Origin: Diplosphaera chodatii
Lineage: Eukaryota > Chlorophyta > Trebouxiophyceae > Prasiolales > Stichococcaceae
Length of the DNA stretch: 64,000 bases
NCBI GenBank assembly: GCA_032358165.1
Contig: JAALGY010000008.1
Coordinates: 868,001-932,000 of the forward strand
Reading direction: 5' to 3'
Positions within the stretch are counted from its first letter, which is position 1, and every line of letters starts with the position of its first letter. Positions 44,936 to 56,400 of the stretch are shown in pieces. The translations under genes and the position numbers were made by a program. The notes under the pieces were generated by a model. That model searched no databases, was not told the DNA's origin, and worked only from the letters and a program-made list of their open reading frames with translations.

Positions 44936-45401
44936 CAGCCATGAGATGAAGTGGAACACCGTGCGACGATGTGACCAACTTTGCACCTTGTTGGGCAACC
45001 TGCTGCGAGGCTTTTGGGGTGGCAGGACAATTCCATGCCCACGTCGTCGCAGGCAGTAGCTAAGATCCACTACCACTGATGTGTCTACGACGTCGAGAGG
45101 CAGAGAGATGACCCTGGCTCAATTATTCTGCAACGTTGAGGTAGCATCTTACATGCCAGACACGTCCGTGTATCAGCAGAGCATGCAGTGCCTGGCTGCA
45201 TGCAACTGCACCGCAGCTGGTACCAAACCCTTGCTCACACGCATGCTCCAAGGCGGGGTTACGTAGATGCCTGCATCCTCACTGACAACCCCGTTACCGC
45301 TGTTGTAGACCAGTCTGTTGCTGAACAATTATACCAATAGGCATTGAGCCAGGAACCTGCTCACGACACTGGTGGCTCAGGGTGCAGGTCACATCCCAAG
45401 C
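44936..45401. other. Intergenic region
   Basis: No exon is supported. It contains the 3' end of the senescence-domain gene and the promoter of the CPP1-like gene on the same strand. Confidence 0.5.
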
Positions 45402-47158
45402 ATGATGTCGACGCCCTGCTGTCGCACATCCGCACGATGCTCCACCTCCGCTCGACCATGTTGTGGACACCAGAGTACAACAGCAGCGAGAGGATCTGTT
45501 GTGGGGCAGCAACCTGTCCAGCATAGCCCTATGGGTGGGATGCCTAGCATGCAGCACCACAGGCATGCAACGTTGCCTTCAGCTGACTTCCGGAGACACA
45601 AGTACAACTCCATCGTAGCAGCGGCAGGCGAACCGCAGGATGCAGACGTCAAGCAGTGCGTCTATAGCCTTGGACAACATGCTGACAGCGCTGTAGCCAC
45701 AGCCCTCAGATGTGTGCATTATATGTGTGCTACGACTTCATACCATTGCGCATATATCGGACGATGGACGTCTTCAACACGCAGAATGAGCACGGATGAA
45801 GCCCGACAGCTGCTTGGACTGGCGTCGACGTCGTCGTTCGACCAGGCGATGAAGGCGCGGGACAAGCGCATGGAGCGGTACAAAGACGACCCTGAGAAGT
45901 CGATGCAGGTGCGGCACGTTGGGGTTTTCCTGCAATGGAGAGCATGGTGGTCGGGAGGTTGAACTGAAGGTTTACGACCATCCTTAGAAGACATGGCGGC
46001 GTGTCCTTCTACGGCACTGATGTATGACCGTGTGAGCATGGCATCTGTGAGCACGAAAACATGCGTGGCCTGTGCAGGTGGAGGTTGCGTACGACGTGCT
46101 GCTGATGGACAACATGAAGCGGCGGCTCAGCGGGGAGGCAGCCGTGGCCAAGTCCGTGCGGTTTGCGGATGTACCAAAGCCACGGAAGAAAGTGCAGGTG
46201 GGTGTTGCAGGGCGGCATGTTGTGATGTGCTTGCCTCAGGCGTTGACGGCGCTTCACACCAGCATGGCTGTCTTCGCCAGAGTGCTGAGCTGACCACCAC
46301 GTCGTTTGCAGGCGCAGCCGCCACGGTTGCCGGGTGGCCTGACGGTTGCGCGGCCCCGCAACAACCAGGAGCTGGGCACGCAGTCGGCGGTCTTTGGCGT
46401 GCTGGCCGTGTGGACGTTGGTGCAGGTCAGGCTGACGTGCAAGCAGCATGGCATAATTTGGGTTGTCAAGCGGAGTCATACAGTCAGCTGCGCAGCCGTC
46501 AGGCCCTGTGTTGCCCGCAACAATGCTCCATCACCATGTGCTGATGCATGTGCAGGCGCTGACCACCCCGCCGTCACAGCTGGGCATGACAGACACAGGC
46601 ACCCCAGGGCTGCAGCTGGCACTGGCCTGCGCAGCGTCAGTGTACTTCCTCAGGCAGAACAAGCGGCTTGGCCTTGGTACGTTTGGTTGACCTCGTCTGT
46701 GCCCACCTCTGCTGTTTGCTTCGTCATGCAGAGAGGTGCAGCAGGCACAGACCCAACAGCAGCAGCATGCGAGCCTGCACAGCCTGTTTCGAGAGGCCAC
46801 TTGGTTGACTGTGCTGTTGCGCCCATTAAACAGGTCGTGCCGCAGCACTGACAGGCGGAGGCTTCGTACTGGGCACCATCCTTGGGGCCGTCATCCAGAA
46901 CTGGCTGCGAGTCGATATAGTGCCGCTCGGGGTGAGGATCGCTTTGTGGTTCGAACGTCTCAGAAGTGTGGGCACATGCAGTATCGTGCATCCCGCAGCC
47001 CTCACCTCTGGCAACAGCTGCGAATCTCGAGACATATGATTGCACGACATGACTGCTCACGGGACACCGGCATTGTGCAGGGTTTCAGCTCGCCAGGCGC
47101 GCTCGTGGGGGAGCTCAGCATCTTGGGCCTCTGGTTTGCATGCACATTTGTGTACTGA
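45402..47158 (+). CDS. CPP1-like plastid membrane protein (DUF3353, J-like)
   Basis: It resembles CPP1 (chaperone-like protein of POR1), an envelope/thylakoid protein with a J-like N-terminal domain and C-terminal membrane helices that stabilises protochlorophyllide oxidoreductase in plants. ATG 45402 gives a Ser/Cys/Arg-rich leader suited to a chloroplast transit peptide. Exons then join as MSTDEARQLLGLASTSSFDQ, KARDKRMERYKDDPEKS, VEVAYDVLLMDNMKRRLSGE, RFADVPKPRKKVQ, QSAVFGVLAVWTLVQ (helix 1), PGLQLALACAASVYFLRQNK (helix 2), ALTGGGFVLGTILGAVIQNW (helix 3) and ALVGELSILGLWFACTFVY (helix 4), ending at TGA 47156-47158. The J-like part lacks an HPD tripeptide, as expected for the family. The first intron uses AAGCA|GTGCGT. 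The gene converges on the STR11-like gene, only about 225 bases apart, and both products are plastidial by inference. Confidence 0.85.
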
Positions 47159-47383
47159 ACAGCAAGGCGAGCGCAGGGTGTCGAGATAGGTGTGAGAAGA
47201 CGAGGTGACCTGACCTCTGCAGATATGCTACAGTTGTTTTTTGCCAATGGTGTGCAGCACCAGCAGTCATTGCAGACAATCAAGTGCAATGTCTAGTTGG
47301 TCAACAGTGACATGCAACGCGATATCGACAGCATCCTGATTGTATTAGCAACAAGCCCACCGCGGGCGCAGATCAGCTTCCAA

Positions 47384-49223
47384 CTACCTCAGGGCCTCGG
47401 GAGGAGGACCACCGTTCTGCAGAAATTCATCACAGGAGTGTCAGCAACCGCCATTCAACGCTGGGCCCTCGTTGCAACAGCATGCACACCATCGGCTACT
47501 GATGGCAGACAACGGACACATACCTGATACGCCTGCCAGAACTCCCAGGCGAACAAGAGGGCGTCTGCCAGCAGGACGGCAGCACCCTGCAACAAGTACA
47601 TAGCAAGGTTTGGCAAGCTTGCCGGGGGAAGAGCTCCACACGAGCTACGGTCAGATGACCAGAGTATGCATGCTGATGGTCGGCTCTGTGCCTGCGCTCA
47701 CAATCTTAATGAAGATGGAGCCCTTGTCGATGCCCGCCGCGCGGTCCTCTGCCCGCTGCACATCTGTCCACCCCAGCAGCTGCGCAACGCATTCAGACAG
47801 GGCGTTTCAGCACATCAGCAATGCCACATGGCTCCGGCACCAGGCCTCCGGAACAGCTGCATCAACAGAAGCCAGGCCCAGCCGGCACACACATCACCAG
47901 CTCGGATAAACTGCGTGCGCAGCTACGAGAGCCACGTTCTCTCCTCAATGGGGAAGCATTGCTAGGCGGCGGCATGTTGCGGACGCCTGCGGCAGCACCT
48001 GGCTGACGCCGCCGACGCCGCCGTAGCGCAGGTCCCTGTCATTGGTGGTGGGCAGCGTGTCCTTGCCCGCGGTGTCGAGGCCGCCATTGATCCAGGCCAG
48101 GTTCTGATACCCGGCGCGCGACAGCTGCTCGGCCGCCGCCAGCGACCGCAGCCCCTTCTGGCACGACACGATCACCTGCAGATTGTGGCTTGTTGGTCTG
48201 AAGCATTGCTGCATGTCCGACACATATCGCGCCGGTTCCCCGCCACTGCAGTCATGTTGTGTGTTACGGCAGCACCTCCGAGGTACTTGCTGCCGGCCCA
48301 TCGTTTGCTGTTGCACGCACAGCGGTTCTGGCAACACGCTGGCTGGTACAGTGGGCTGACTGATGCGGGCAAGACCGACTGCACACTCGGCTGTGGGGAG
48401 GAATTCATGTCAATGACTCGATAGGCATCGTTCGGGACGCCGGTCAAACAGGACACTCACGTTGGCGTCCTTGGGGACCTTCTTCTCCACCTCGCGCAGG
48501 AAGTTTGTGTTGGGCTTCATGTGGCTGCCACCCAGCCACCAGCCGCCCATGCCAAACGCAGAGCTCTTCTTCATCAAGCTCTGGATGTCGTTGCTTTCCT
48601 CCACCACGAAGATCGGCACCTGCAAGCAGTTGTGCAGGCCATACTTGAGCAGCCGGCATGCATGCAGTATCTTGATGATGCACGGTCGGTGTTGAGCACA
48701 GCTCGCTTTCTGCGAATGGACAGCTTGTGCACCTCCACGGCGCCCTTCACGCCGGCCTTTTCAATCTCCTGCGGCGGCCGCACGTCCAGCAGCACCCAGC
48801 CGTCCTGCATGAGCTGCGCCGCGTTTGCTGCTGTCACATTGCGCACCTTGCCTTGGGCCACCTGCAGTCAGGCATGCAACCGTTGCATGACGTCGTATTG
48901 CAAGGTATGCACAAGCTGGATGTGGGCCTGGCCTCTCGATCAGACGTTACGTACGTTTCAACAGACACCCGAGACGCGTCTATGATGAGATGGCCATACT
49001 TCTTTGACCGCATGCGGTGGCCTGGCAGTGGCATGACCAGCATCGCCGGCCCCGACTGATGAGGGCACCAGTGTCTCGGATTGCGGGGCGAACCGCGCAC
49101 CTGCTCCTGCCACCTCTGCTCTGCCGCTGCATAGTCGCCGCCACCCGGGCTCGCAGCGGTCGCCACAACTGGCTGGCACCGAAGGGCGCGCGGCGCCGCA
49201 GCTGCTGGTGACCGCGCCTGCAA
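47384..49223 (-). CDS. STR11: STR11-like chloroplast rhodanese-domain protein
   Basis: A single rhodanese-domain protein followed by a C-terminal membrane helix, matching the architecture of plant STR11. ATG 49223 gives an Ala/Arg/Ser-rich transit-like leader (MQARSPAAAAPRALRCQPVV) and AAEQRWQEQ. The rhodanese domain spans VAQGKVRNVTAANAAQLMQD, WVLLDVRPPQEIEKAGVKGA, VPIFVVEESNDIQSLMKKSS, GGWWLGGSHMKPNTNFLREV, VIVSCQKGLRSLAAAEQLSR (active-site Cys of the C-x4-R/S loop present) and NLAWINGGLDTAGKDTLP. After YGGVGGVSQ an intron leads to LLGWTDVQRAEDRAAGIDKG, then GAAVLLADALLFAWEFWQAY and a last exon NGGPPPEALR with TAG at 47386-47384. The last exon is inferred from a good GTATGT donor and a TGCAG acceptor; reading through instead would add an unrelated tail. 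Thiosulfate sulfurtransferase activity is possible but untested for this family. Confidence 0.88.
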
Positions 49224-50004
49224 CGCTGGCCGGGACTGGCGCCCTGCGTTGGCAGTTGTGTCGTCTCAGGAGTCTAGATTGTGCACAGGTCTGCGACATA
49301 TCGGGCATCATTGCAATTGCTGGTTCTGATGTCCAACGACTCGGCGTCCACCCGAGCAGAAGCTATAATGGAGACCAGACAAGGCCGATAGTGTGACAAG
49401 AATAGCAGATGTCGCCATCCGTACGCTGTTGATTGTGATTCACGGGTATTTGACGCTGGGCCAGGCACTGCACAGTAAGATATCATGCAAAATCAGGAAA
49501 AGTTTAGAACCTTGAAGCACGCGGTGTGCTGGGAGCACCGGCAGCTGCATGACGTGCGCCATGATACACAGCAGTCAAGGCAACACCGACACTGTATTTG
49601 CAAACTGCTCAGATGACATCCCTTGAAACGATGAAAGGCGCACAAGATCTGGATTGTGCTAGCTGACACGTGGTGCCAGCAACGTGCTTCCTTAAACATC
49701 GCTTATGTTGAGTCTGTGACACATGGTATCTCAGACTGAGGCTGCTCTGAGGCGTCAAGGTTGAAATGCAGACGAAGGCGGCGTGACGGGTAACGGTGTC
49801 TGACGTATACGTGGAGGACTATGCGCAGCGGTCTGAGGGTGACACACAGTGGAATTTGCGCCGCACTGCGGGCACACTTGAGCCCAAACAAACCACAGCA
49901 CATTACTTCTGTACGGAGGACAGTGGCACGTTGGCAACTTCGCCGTGCAATCGCTGCCATCAACGCTGATGTGCTTGCTGGCGACCTAATGTTATGGTTG
50001 CCTT
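49224..50004. other. Intergenic region
   Basis: No exon is supported. It contains the promoter of the STR11-like gene (minus) and the 3' UTR of the DHHC gene (minus). Confidence 0.5.
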
Positions 50005-52660
50005 CTATGACTGCCGGACTTCCGCTGCAGACGTTGCTGTCTCTGTGATCTGGGTGTCCGCAGGAGCTGGCTGCTCCACGCCAATGCCTCCCTGCATCCA
50101 ACCAATATTTTGTCCGATTCGTCGGTCGTGCACACCTGACGCGGGTGGTCAGATGCAACAAGTATGCCGAAGGGTACACGTGATGCTGCGCCTTTGTTGC
50201 AAGCCTGCACTAACCTGCGCGGGTTGCACTGCGTCCGAAGGCGGCTGGGTATCATCTCCCGGCTGCTGGTGCTGCGGTGCAGCCACCGGCTGCTGGTGAG
50301 GCAGTGATGACTGCTGCTGCTGCTGCTGCTGTGCCTGGCCTGGCGGCGCTGGCTGCGTTGGCTGCTGCGCCGGGGCAGCAGTTTGTGACACGCCCGCCAC
50401 TTGCTGCTGCGCTGGGCTGCTGACAATGCCGCGCACGAGGGGCGCCTGCTCAGCGCCGCGCGGCGTCACCTCCGGCGACATCTCCGGCGTCACCCCCTGC
50501 GACGCCGGCGAGAACAGGCCGCCGTTGGGCAGCGGCGGCACCTGGGCATATGCACCGCAGAGGGATCAGCATAAAGTTGGACTGGCGACAAAGAGTTGGC
50601 ATCAGTCTGCTGCAAGTGACAGTTTGTTGATACTTAGCGGATGTACACTACGCGCTCACCTTCTCGTCGTACTGCGCGGCGGCATGGGCCAGGTGCGCAG
50701 GGTCGCCATTGCCATTCTGGCCCCCAGGCCCCATTTGGGGTTGGTAGCCGCTGCCGTCCTGCAGGCCATGTGCACGCCATCGAGACCATGCCTACACCAA
50801 ACACGCATTGCACGCACGCAACATTGTGCCCAGGTGCACACGCCACCAAGCGGCCACGCACCCCGAACTCCACATGCGGCGGCGGCTCCCAGGGCCGGCT
50901 GGTCATCTCGGCCTCCGGCACTGCAGCATTGCACAGGGGGCTTTGTCAGCTCCACAGCCTGGCACACCCGCCAGCCTCTGAGGCATCTGCTGTGCTGCAG
51001 CCTTCAAAGTCAAGACCTATCATGCCGGGCCGCCACTCACGGGGCTCGGGCGCCCTGCTGGCCAGCTGCCCCAGCTCCGAGCGCTTGGGCACTTGCGTGC
51101 AGAACACCGAGGCGCAGTTGCGCAGCACCCCCACGTCGTACGGGTTGCCCGCGTCGCTGTAGCGGTGCCGGAAGTGCTCGTACGTCGTCTGGTTCGTGGC
51201 CGACAGCCACATGTGCAGGGCGCTGAGGCCGCCCACAAACCTGGGCAGACGCAGGTCCAGGGCGTGAGGCCAACTGCACGGACTCGGCTCAGCAGCAGCG
51301 CCATGCTGCTTCCCATCCTGACACACACCAGTCACGCGGAGCAGGGGGCCATCCAGCGCACAGCTGTGCCACCAACCCATCAGCAAGACACGAGTCATGC
51401 GAGTATGTGCACTGCAGATATGTGTATAGAAGGGGCTTCGGGGCCGCACCAGAAGGCCAGGAAGCTGTAGATCATGCAAACCAGCGATGCGGGGTACTTG
51501 CGGATGGCATGCCCGAAGTCACGCCCGCTGTTGTCTGTGTACTTTAGGAGCTGCACCAGCGACAGCGTGAACACCCACACGCACAGCAGCGTCGTGGAGA
51601 ACACGAAGCACAGGAACCACCGGTAGTTGCGCTGCAGAGGCACCGACACAAGCAGGAGTCAGCACGAATGCAGCGAGTGCCGGGGAGGTGTGCTGGGATG
51701 AGCATGCGCAATGCATGCTGGTGCAGAGCTCGAAGCAGCCTGCAGACGCACCCGGCCGATGCAGGTGCCAACCCATGGGCAGTGGTGGTCGAACTTGTCC
51801 ACGCAGTTGTCGCACACGGCGCAGTGGCTGCACCGCGGCGGCCTGTAGTGGTTGCACGTGGTGCACCACTTTGTTGTGACCGTAAAGCCGTTCACCTGGA
51901 ACTCCTTTGTTGGGTTCCGCCTCCTGCGATTTTGTGATGGGGTGCTTGAAAGGTAGGGTTGCGCAGGGTGCTACCCACGTCAACTGTGGTAGTGATTGTG
52001 CATGGGTGTGCGGTGAACCAAGGTGCGAACCCCACCCATATTCCTCATCCTCGTCCAGGTGGTTGCGAGGCAGGAAGCCTGGGTTGGTGAAGGCCGTGAC
52101 GAACAGCACCGTCAGGCTGAAGACGATCAGCACAACGGAGAAGGCGAATATGACCCAGGACTGGTGCCGGCCCAGCCACGGTGCCACGAAGCCCATGAAC
52201 ACGCCTGCGTTGCAGTGGAGGCTCGTGAGGACGTTCTGAGCACAGCCCATGACGGCAGGGTGCATCTATGCATGAGCACAACGCTGAGCAAACGCCTGAC
52301 ATGCGGAGCACACCAGCTGGCGCGGCCACAAGGAACACAGACGCCATGAATGCTTTCCAGTCCGGTCCTGCAGTGCATGTGCCATGCGTCAGTTGCTTGG
52401 CATACACACAGTGCCACCTGATGAGCAGCCACGCCCCACAACCCAGTCTGCCCTGCTTGACCCTGCTCACCGACTGTGATCACGCCGCCCAGAAAGCTGT
52501 AGTGGTGCCCCATGTCAATGCCGCGGCGCGGCCGTTCCTTGCTGCGCGGCATGTCTCTGTTTGGCAGACGCTGACGGCTGCACACGGGGTTGCGTGAGGG
52601 ACGCCTGCCTGCAGGCAAAGCGTCAGTAGGTTCAGGCGATGGGTGACGCAGGTGTAGCAA
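50005..52660 (-). CDS. DHHC-type protein S-acyltransferase
   Basis: A multi-pass palmitoyltransferase of plant PAT type that attaches fatty acids to cysteines of membrane proteins. The 5' exon (start about 52660, or at an internal Met near 52553) has a basic leader and [33 protein letters not shown] follows as helix 1. Helix 2 is [20 protein letters not shown], then [20 protein letters not shown]. The cysteine-rich domain is [20 protein letters not shown] with [18 protein letters not shown] containing the DHHC motif. Helices 3 and 4 follow ([36 protein letters not shown]), then [20 protein letters not shown] and the TTxE-like [20 protein letters not shown]. The long C-terminal tail is Pro/Gln-rich with a seven-Gln run (about 50312-50332) and ends [10 protein letters not shown] with TAG at 50007-50005. 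All zinc and catalytic residues in the motif are present. Confidence 0.9.
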
Positions 52661-53477
52661 GCGCTATCCAGCTGAACTGCGCAGCATGCATGCATGCATG
52701 CCTGTAACGCACCGTGTGATCGCCTAGTTGTGCTTCATGCCCATGAAAGGTGGGACTTTCCTGCGGAGTGTTCACCGTCTCCTGTTTGCGCCTGCCGCAC
52801 GCTGAGCAGCGGTCTGCAGGCCGCACTTGCCGAGGTGTGGCTGGCGATCAACTAATGCCTCAGCACCGCCGAAGCCCAATCCTTTCGTCGCTTCCGTGAC
52901 CTGCCATGTCACAACGTGCGCCTGCACGGTTGCTCCATTCTTTGAACATGCTTCAGCCCTCGGCTCAAGGCAGTGCCAGCGCGTCGTGTGCACGGGCCCT
53001 AAAAGCACTGGGACAGGCACCCTTTTCAGACTAGGATCAACCCTGATGCAGCAACACCGAAGAGAGCGTTCCTGCTTCGACGGTGTCAGTGCGCCTCGTG
53101 GGTTTGTGTGCACGATGGTGTGAAAGCAATTAGGCAACGCTGGATGTAGGATGTACAAGAACGGGGCTAGGGTCCTAGATTGCAGACGCTCAGTGCTGCC
53201 CCAGCAAAATCTGCACGCGATCGGGTTGCAGGTGTGCAGCCGTCACGCCGCTTATTGACGTTCCGCGCCACGTTTCTGGCAGCAGATCAGCGTTTGGGCC
53301 TATTTAGAAGCGAATCATCAGAACAGCCGACCGTCGGAGCTGCACTTGACAAGTATCGCATTAAGTATCTCCAGGTGGTGCAGGCGGCACAGCCCAGGCC
53401 TGCCGTGATGATCTGCACACGCGCGGCGTAGACACCGCACAAACAGAGTGTTGCAACCATCCCTGAGGTTTGCAGCA
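52661..53477. promoter_or_regulatory. Divergent intergenic between DHHC and phosphatase-like genes
   Basis: About 800 bases between two outward-facing gene starts, so it should contain both promoters. The 98- and 128-codon ORFs here have no splice or family support. A run of overlapping GCATGCAT palindromes occurs at about 52684-52702. Confidence 0.5.
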
Positions 53478-56400
53478 ATGCCTGGGGCCCACCCACAGCT
53501 GCTCAGGCCTCAGCTGCTCACAGTCTCGGGCAGTGCGGCCCCCACCCTGCCTCGGCCACCGGCGCGGCAGGATCACTCGGACGGTGCGCTGGCCGACGAG
53601 CTGCGGGCACGCCGCAACAGCGGGACGCTGCGCACCGGTGGCAAGCACGGTGTTGGGCAGCTGGAGCGTCGGCGGCGCGCCAAGCTCTCCAGCATCGACT
53701 TCGCGAGCCGGCGGTCGCAGCTGGCACAGCCTCAGCTACCATGGCAGCGGATTGAGCAGTGCAGCGACGAGGCGACAGACCTGGCGGAGGTTTCAGCACT
53801 CGGCAACACTGCTGAGCCGGCATTAATCATGCAGCAGAGCGAGCTGCTGGAGGCTGCCGCATCCCTCGGACTAGCAGCAGCAAACCCACCGCATTGCGGG
53901 ACTGCTACTGTAGACCCACCGCAGCAGCAGCAGCAGGTGCAGCAGCTTGGGCAGCATCCTGCTGATCACTGTGAGGCGCCAGCCGAGAGCGAACAGGACC
54001 AGCAGCGGCGATTGCGGCGGCAGGCTCTCAGCGAGTCATACTGGCAGTCGCAGGTGGACATGTCCACAGGGTTCCCCGTACCCCTGGGCTACGGGGTGCA
54101 GTGGCAGCAGCCGCAGCTCAGGCAGCCGGCTCCAGACGCCATGGACCTGCCCTCTGGCTTGCCAAAGGTAGACAAATGCCTGTCACCTGCATGTCAACCG
54201 CGACCACTAGTCAATATGGAACGACAGCTTACCTGAACATATCTCGCTTCATCAATGACAGGCTATGCCTGAAAGCAAGCAGCAGCAAAGGCAGCAGGAG
54301 GAGCAGCGGCCGGGCAGCTATGCCTGCGAAGGTCTGCACGCGCCCACAGCCCCCAGCGGCGTCCGGTGGCCGTCCAACCTGCGCCCCGCCTTCCGCAGCA
54401 GCCCGCGGAACGCGGCACAGCGCCAGCTCAGCGACAAGCGGGCCCGCATCCTGTTCCTGGACGAGGGCAACACCTGCAGGTGGGTGTCCGCACACGCCCT
54501 TTCCACAGCAGTGTTGACAGCCTGTTGCCGTCTCACACCGGAACAACGAGGACACCGACTGGATCTTGAGCGACCAGTAGACTCGCGGCCTGACCTGCAG
54601 GGCTGTGCTGGCGGAGAGCATCTTCAGCTCGATGCTGGCGGCGTGCGACCAGCCGCTGGATGTCGCTGTGGAGTCCGCGTCCATTGGGCCCGCAGTCGAT
54701 GGCCAGCACGACAGCCGTGTCGCCCAGGTCAGCGCACTGCATGCGGACCGAAGTTAAATGTAGTGTAAACTGTCGTGAATGGCAAGCGCTGTACACCATC
54801 TATCTGCTGTCCTCAGCTAAAGCAGGGAACCTGGTGAAGGTGCACGTTCAGTCCTGCCATCAGCGGGATGACCGCCAGCCACCAAGTGCGATGTGTCTGC
54901 TCAGGTGGCACGCAGCATGGGGGTGCCCCTCGTGCCGCGGCGAGCACGCGTGTTCGACGAGATCAACGACATCGTGGGCTGCGACCTGGTGCTCGTCATG
55001 GACTCCTTCGACGCAACCGAGGTGCACCCACGCAGCGCTGCTGGCCGCACACTTACCATGCGACGGCTGGCGTGTTGTCACCCAACTGCGTGATGCTGTG
55101 CTGAGGGGCCTTTGATGGGCATTCCAGACATGTCGACACGGTTGGTTCACTACACAGCTGACCAATGTCGTTTGCTGGCTGTGCGAGCAGGTGCTGCGGG
55201 AGGTGGCGGTGATGGACGCCATCAACCGCGGCGGCTCGTACTCCATGCGCGTCCGGATGCTGGCCCCCTTTGCCGACGCCCGCAAGTGCGCACGCCTCGC
55301 AGCCGCCCCTTCGTTCGCTGAGGGCCTCCTCTTCTGCAGTGCAAAGGCAGGACATTGCATGCCCTCGTGCGAGCGTCACAAGCACATGCGAGCGGGTGTG
55401 GGGTTGCCCGCAGGCGCATCTCGCCGCTGGAGGCGTTTGCGGGGCGCAACGACATCGCGGATCCGCTGTACGGCAATGCGGGCGGCGCAGGGGAGGCGGC
55501 AGCGCTGCACGAGACCGCGCGGCACCTGCGCATTGCCTGCGCCGGGCTGATCAACTACCTGGAGGGGCTGAACAGCCGGTGCGTCACCTTGCACAACACC
55601 TGTCAAAGTGGCCACACCAATGCGGCCAGTGCTGGGGTCACCAGATCATGCCAAGCCTTCCCTGTTCCCATCTGTATTGCATGCAGCCATCCCAAGCCCT
55701 TCCACGATCACATTTGTCTTCCCCTTTCGTGTTGTAATGTATGTGGCCACTCCAAGGTCCTCAGCACGGCGTCCGCGTGCAGGTGTGTGGAGGGCATGAC
55801 GCTGCGCCTGGCGCTGGAGCAGTCGCTGCGGTGCCCGCTGCTGGGCGCCGCGGGGCCGCCCCCCCTGGTGCGCCCGCCCCGCCTCACCCCCGGCGTGCGG
55901 CGCGCCGCCCGCAGCTCCTCGTCGCCTGCGCAGGCGGCTGCCCCTGCCGAGGACGCGGATGCAGATGACGCCAAGGGCAGTCATCACGCACGCAGATGGT
56001 GAGCAGCCCCTAGAGACTCTGCAGAGTGCCTGGCTGTGCGTCAGAGAGAAGGATCAAGACTGCTGCTGCACGCGGCGCCAAACGCTTCCTCACAGCGCGC
56101 CCACACCGTGTGGTTGCTGCGTGCGAGCAGGGGCTACTGGCAGAAGGAGGCGAATGTGGAGCGGGAGGTGCGCGCCTGGATGGCGGAGCACAGGCAGCCG
56201 GGGCGCCTGCCCACCAACCGCCAGCTGCGCGACAGCGGCAACAACAGCCTCGCCCTCGCCATCTCCAAGTTCCACGGCGGCTACATCGCCTTTGGGAAGC
56301 GCATGCGGTGAGCGTGCCATTCCCAAATATTCATGATGTAGGGTTCCTAGGGCGTCAGGGTTCAAACTGTTGCCAATTATGTCAGGTGATGCTCATCCCA

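Noticed and set aside
52827..53158. Overlapping 98- and 128-codon ORFs in the DHHC upstream region
   Set aside because: They are opposite-strand chance ORFs in a spacer between two divergent genes, without recognisable sequence.
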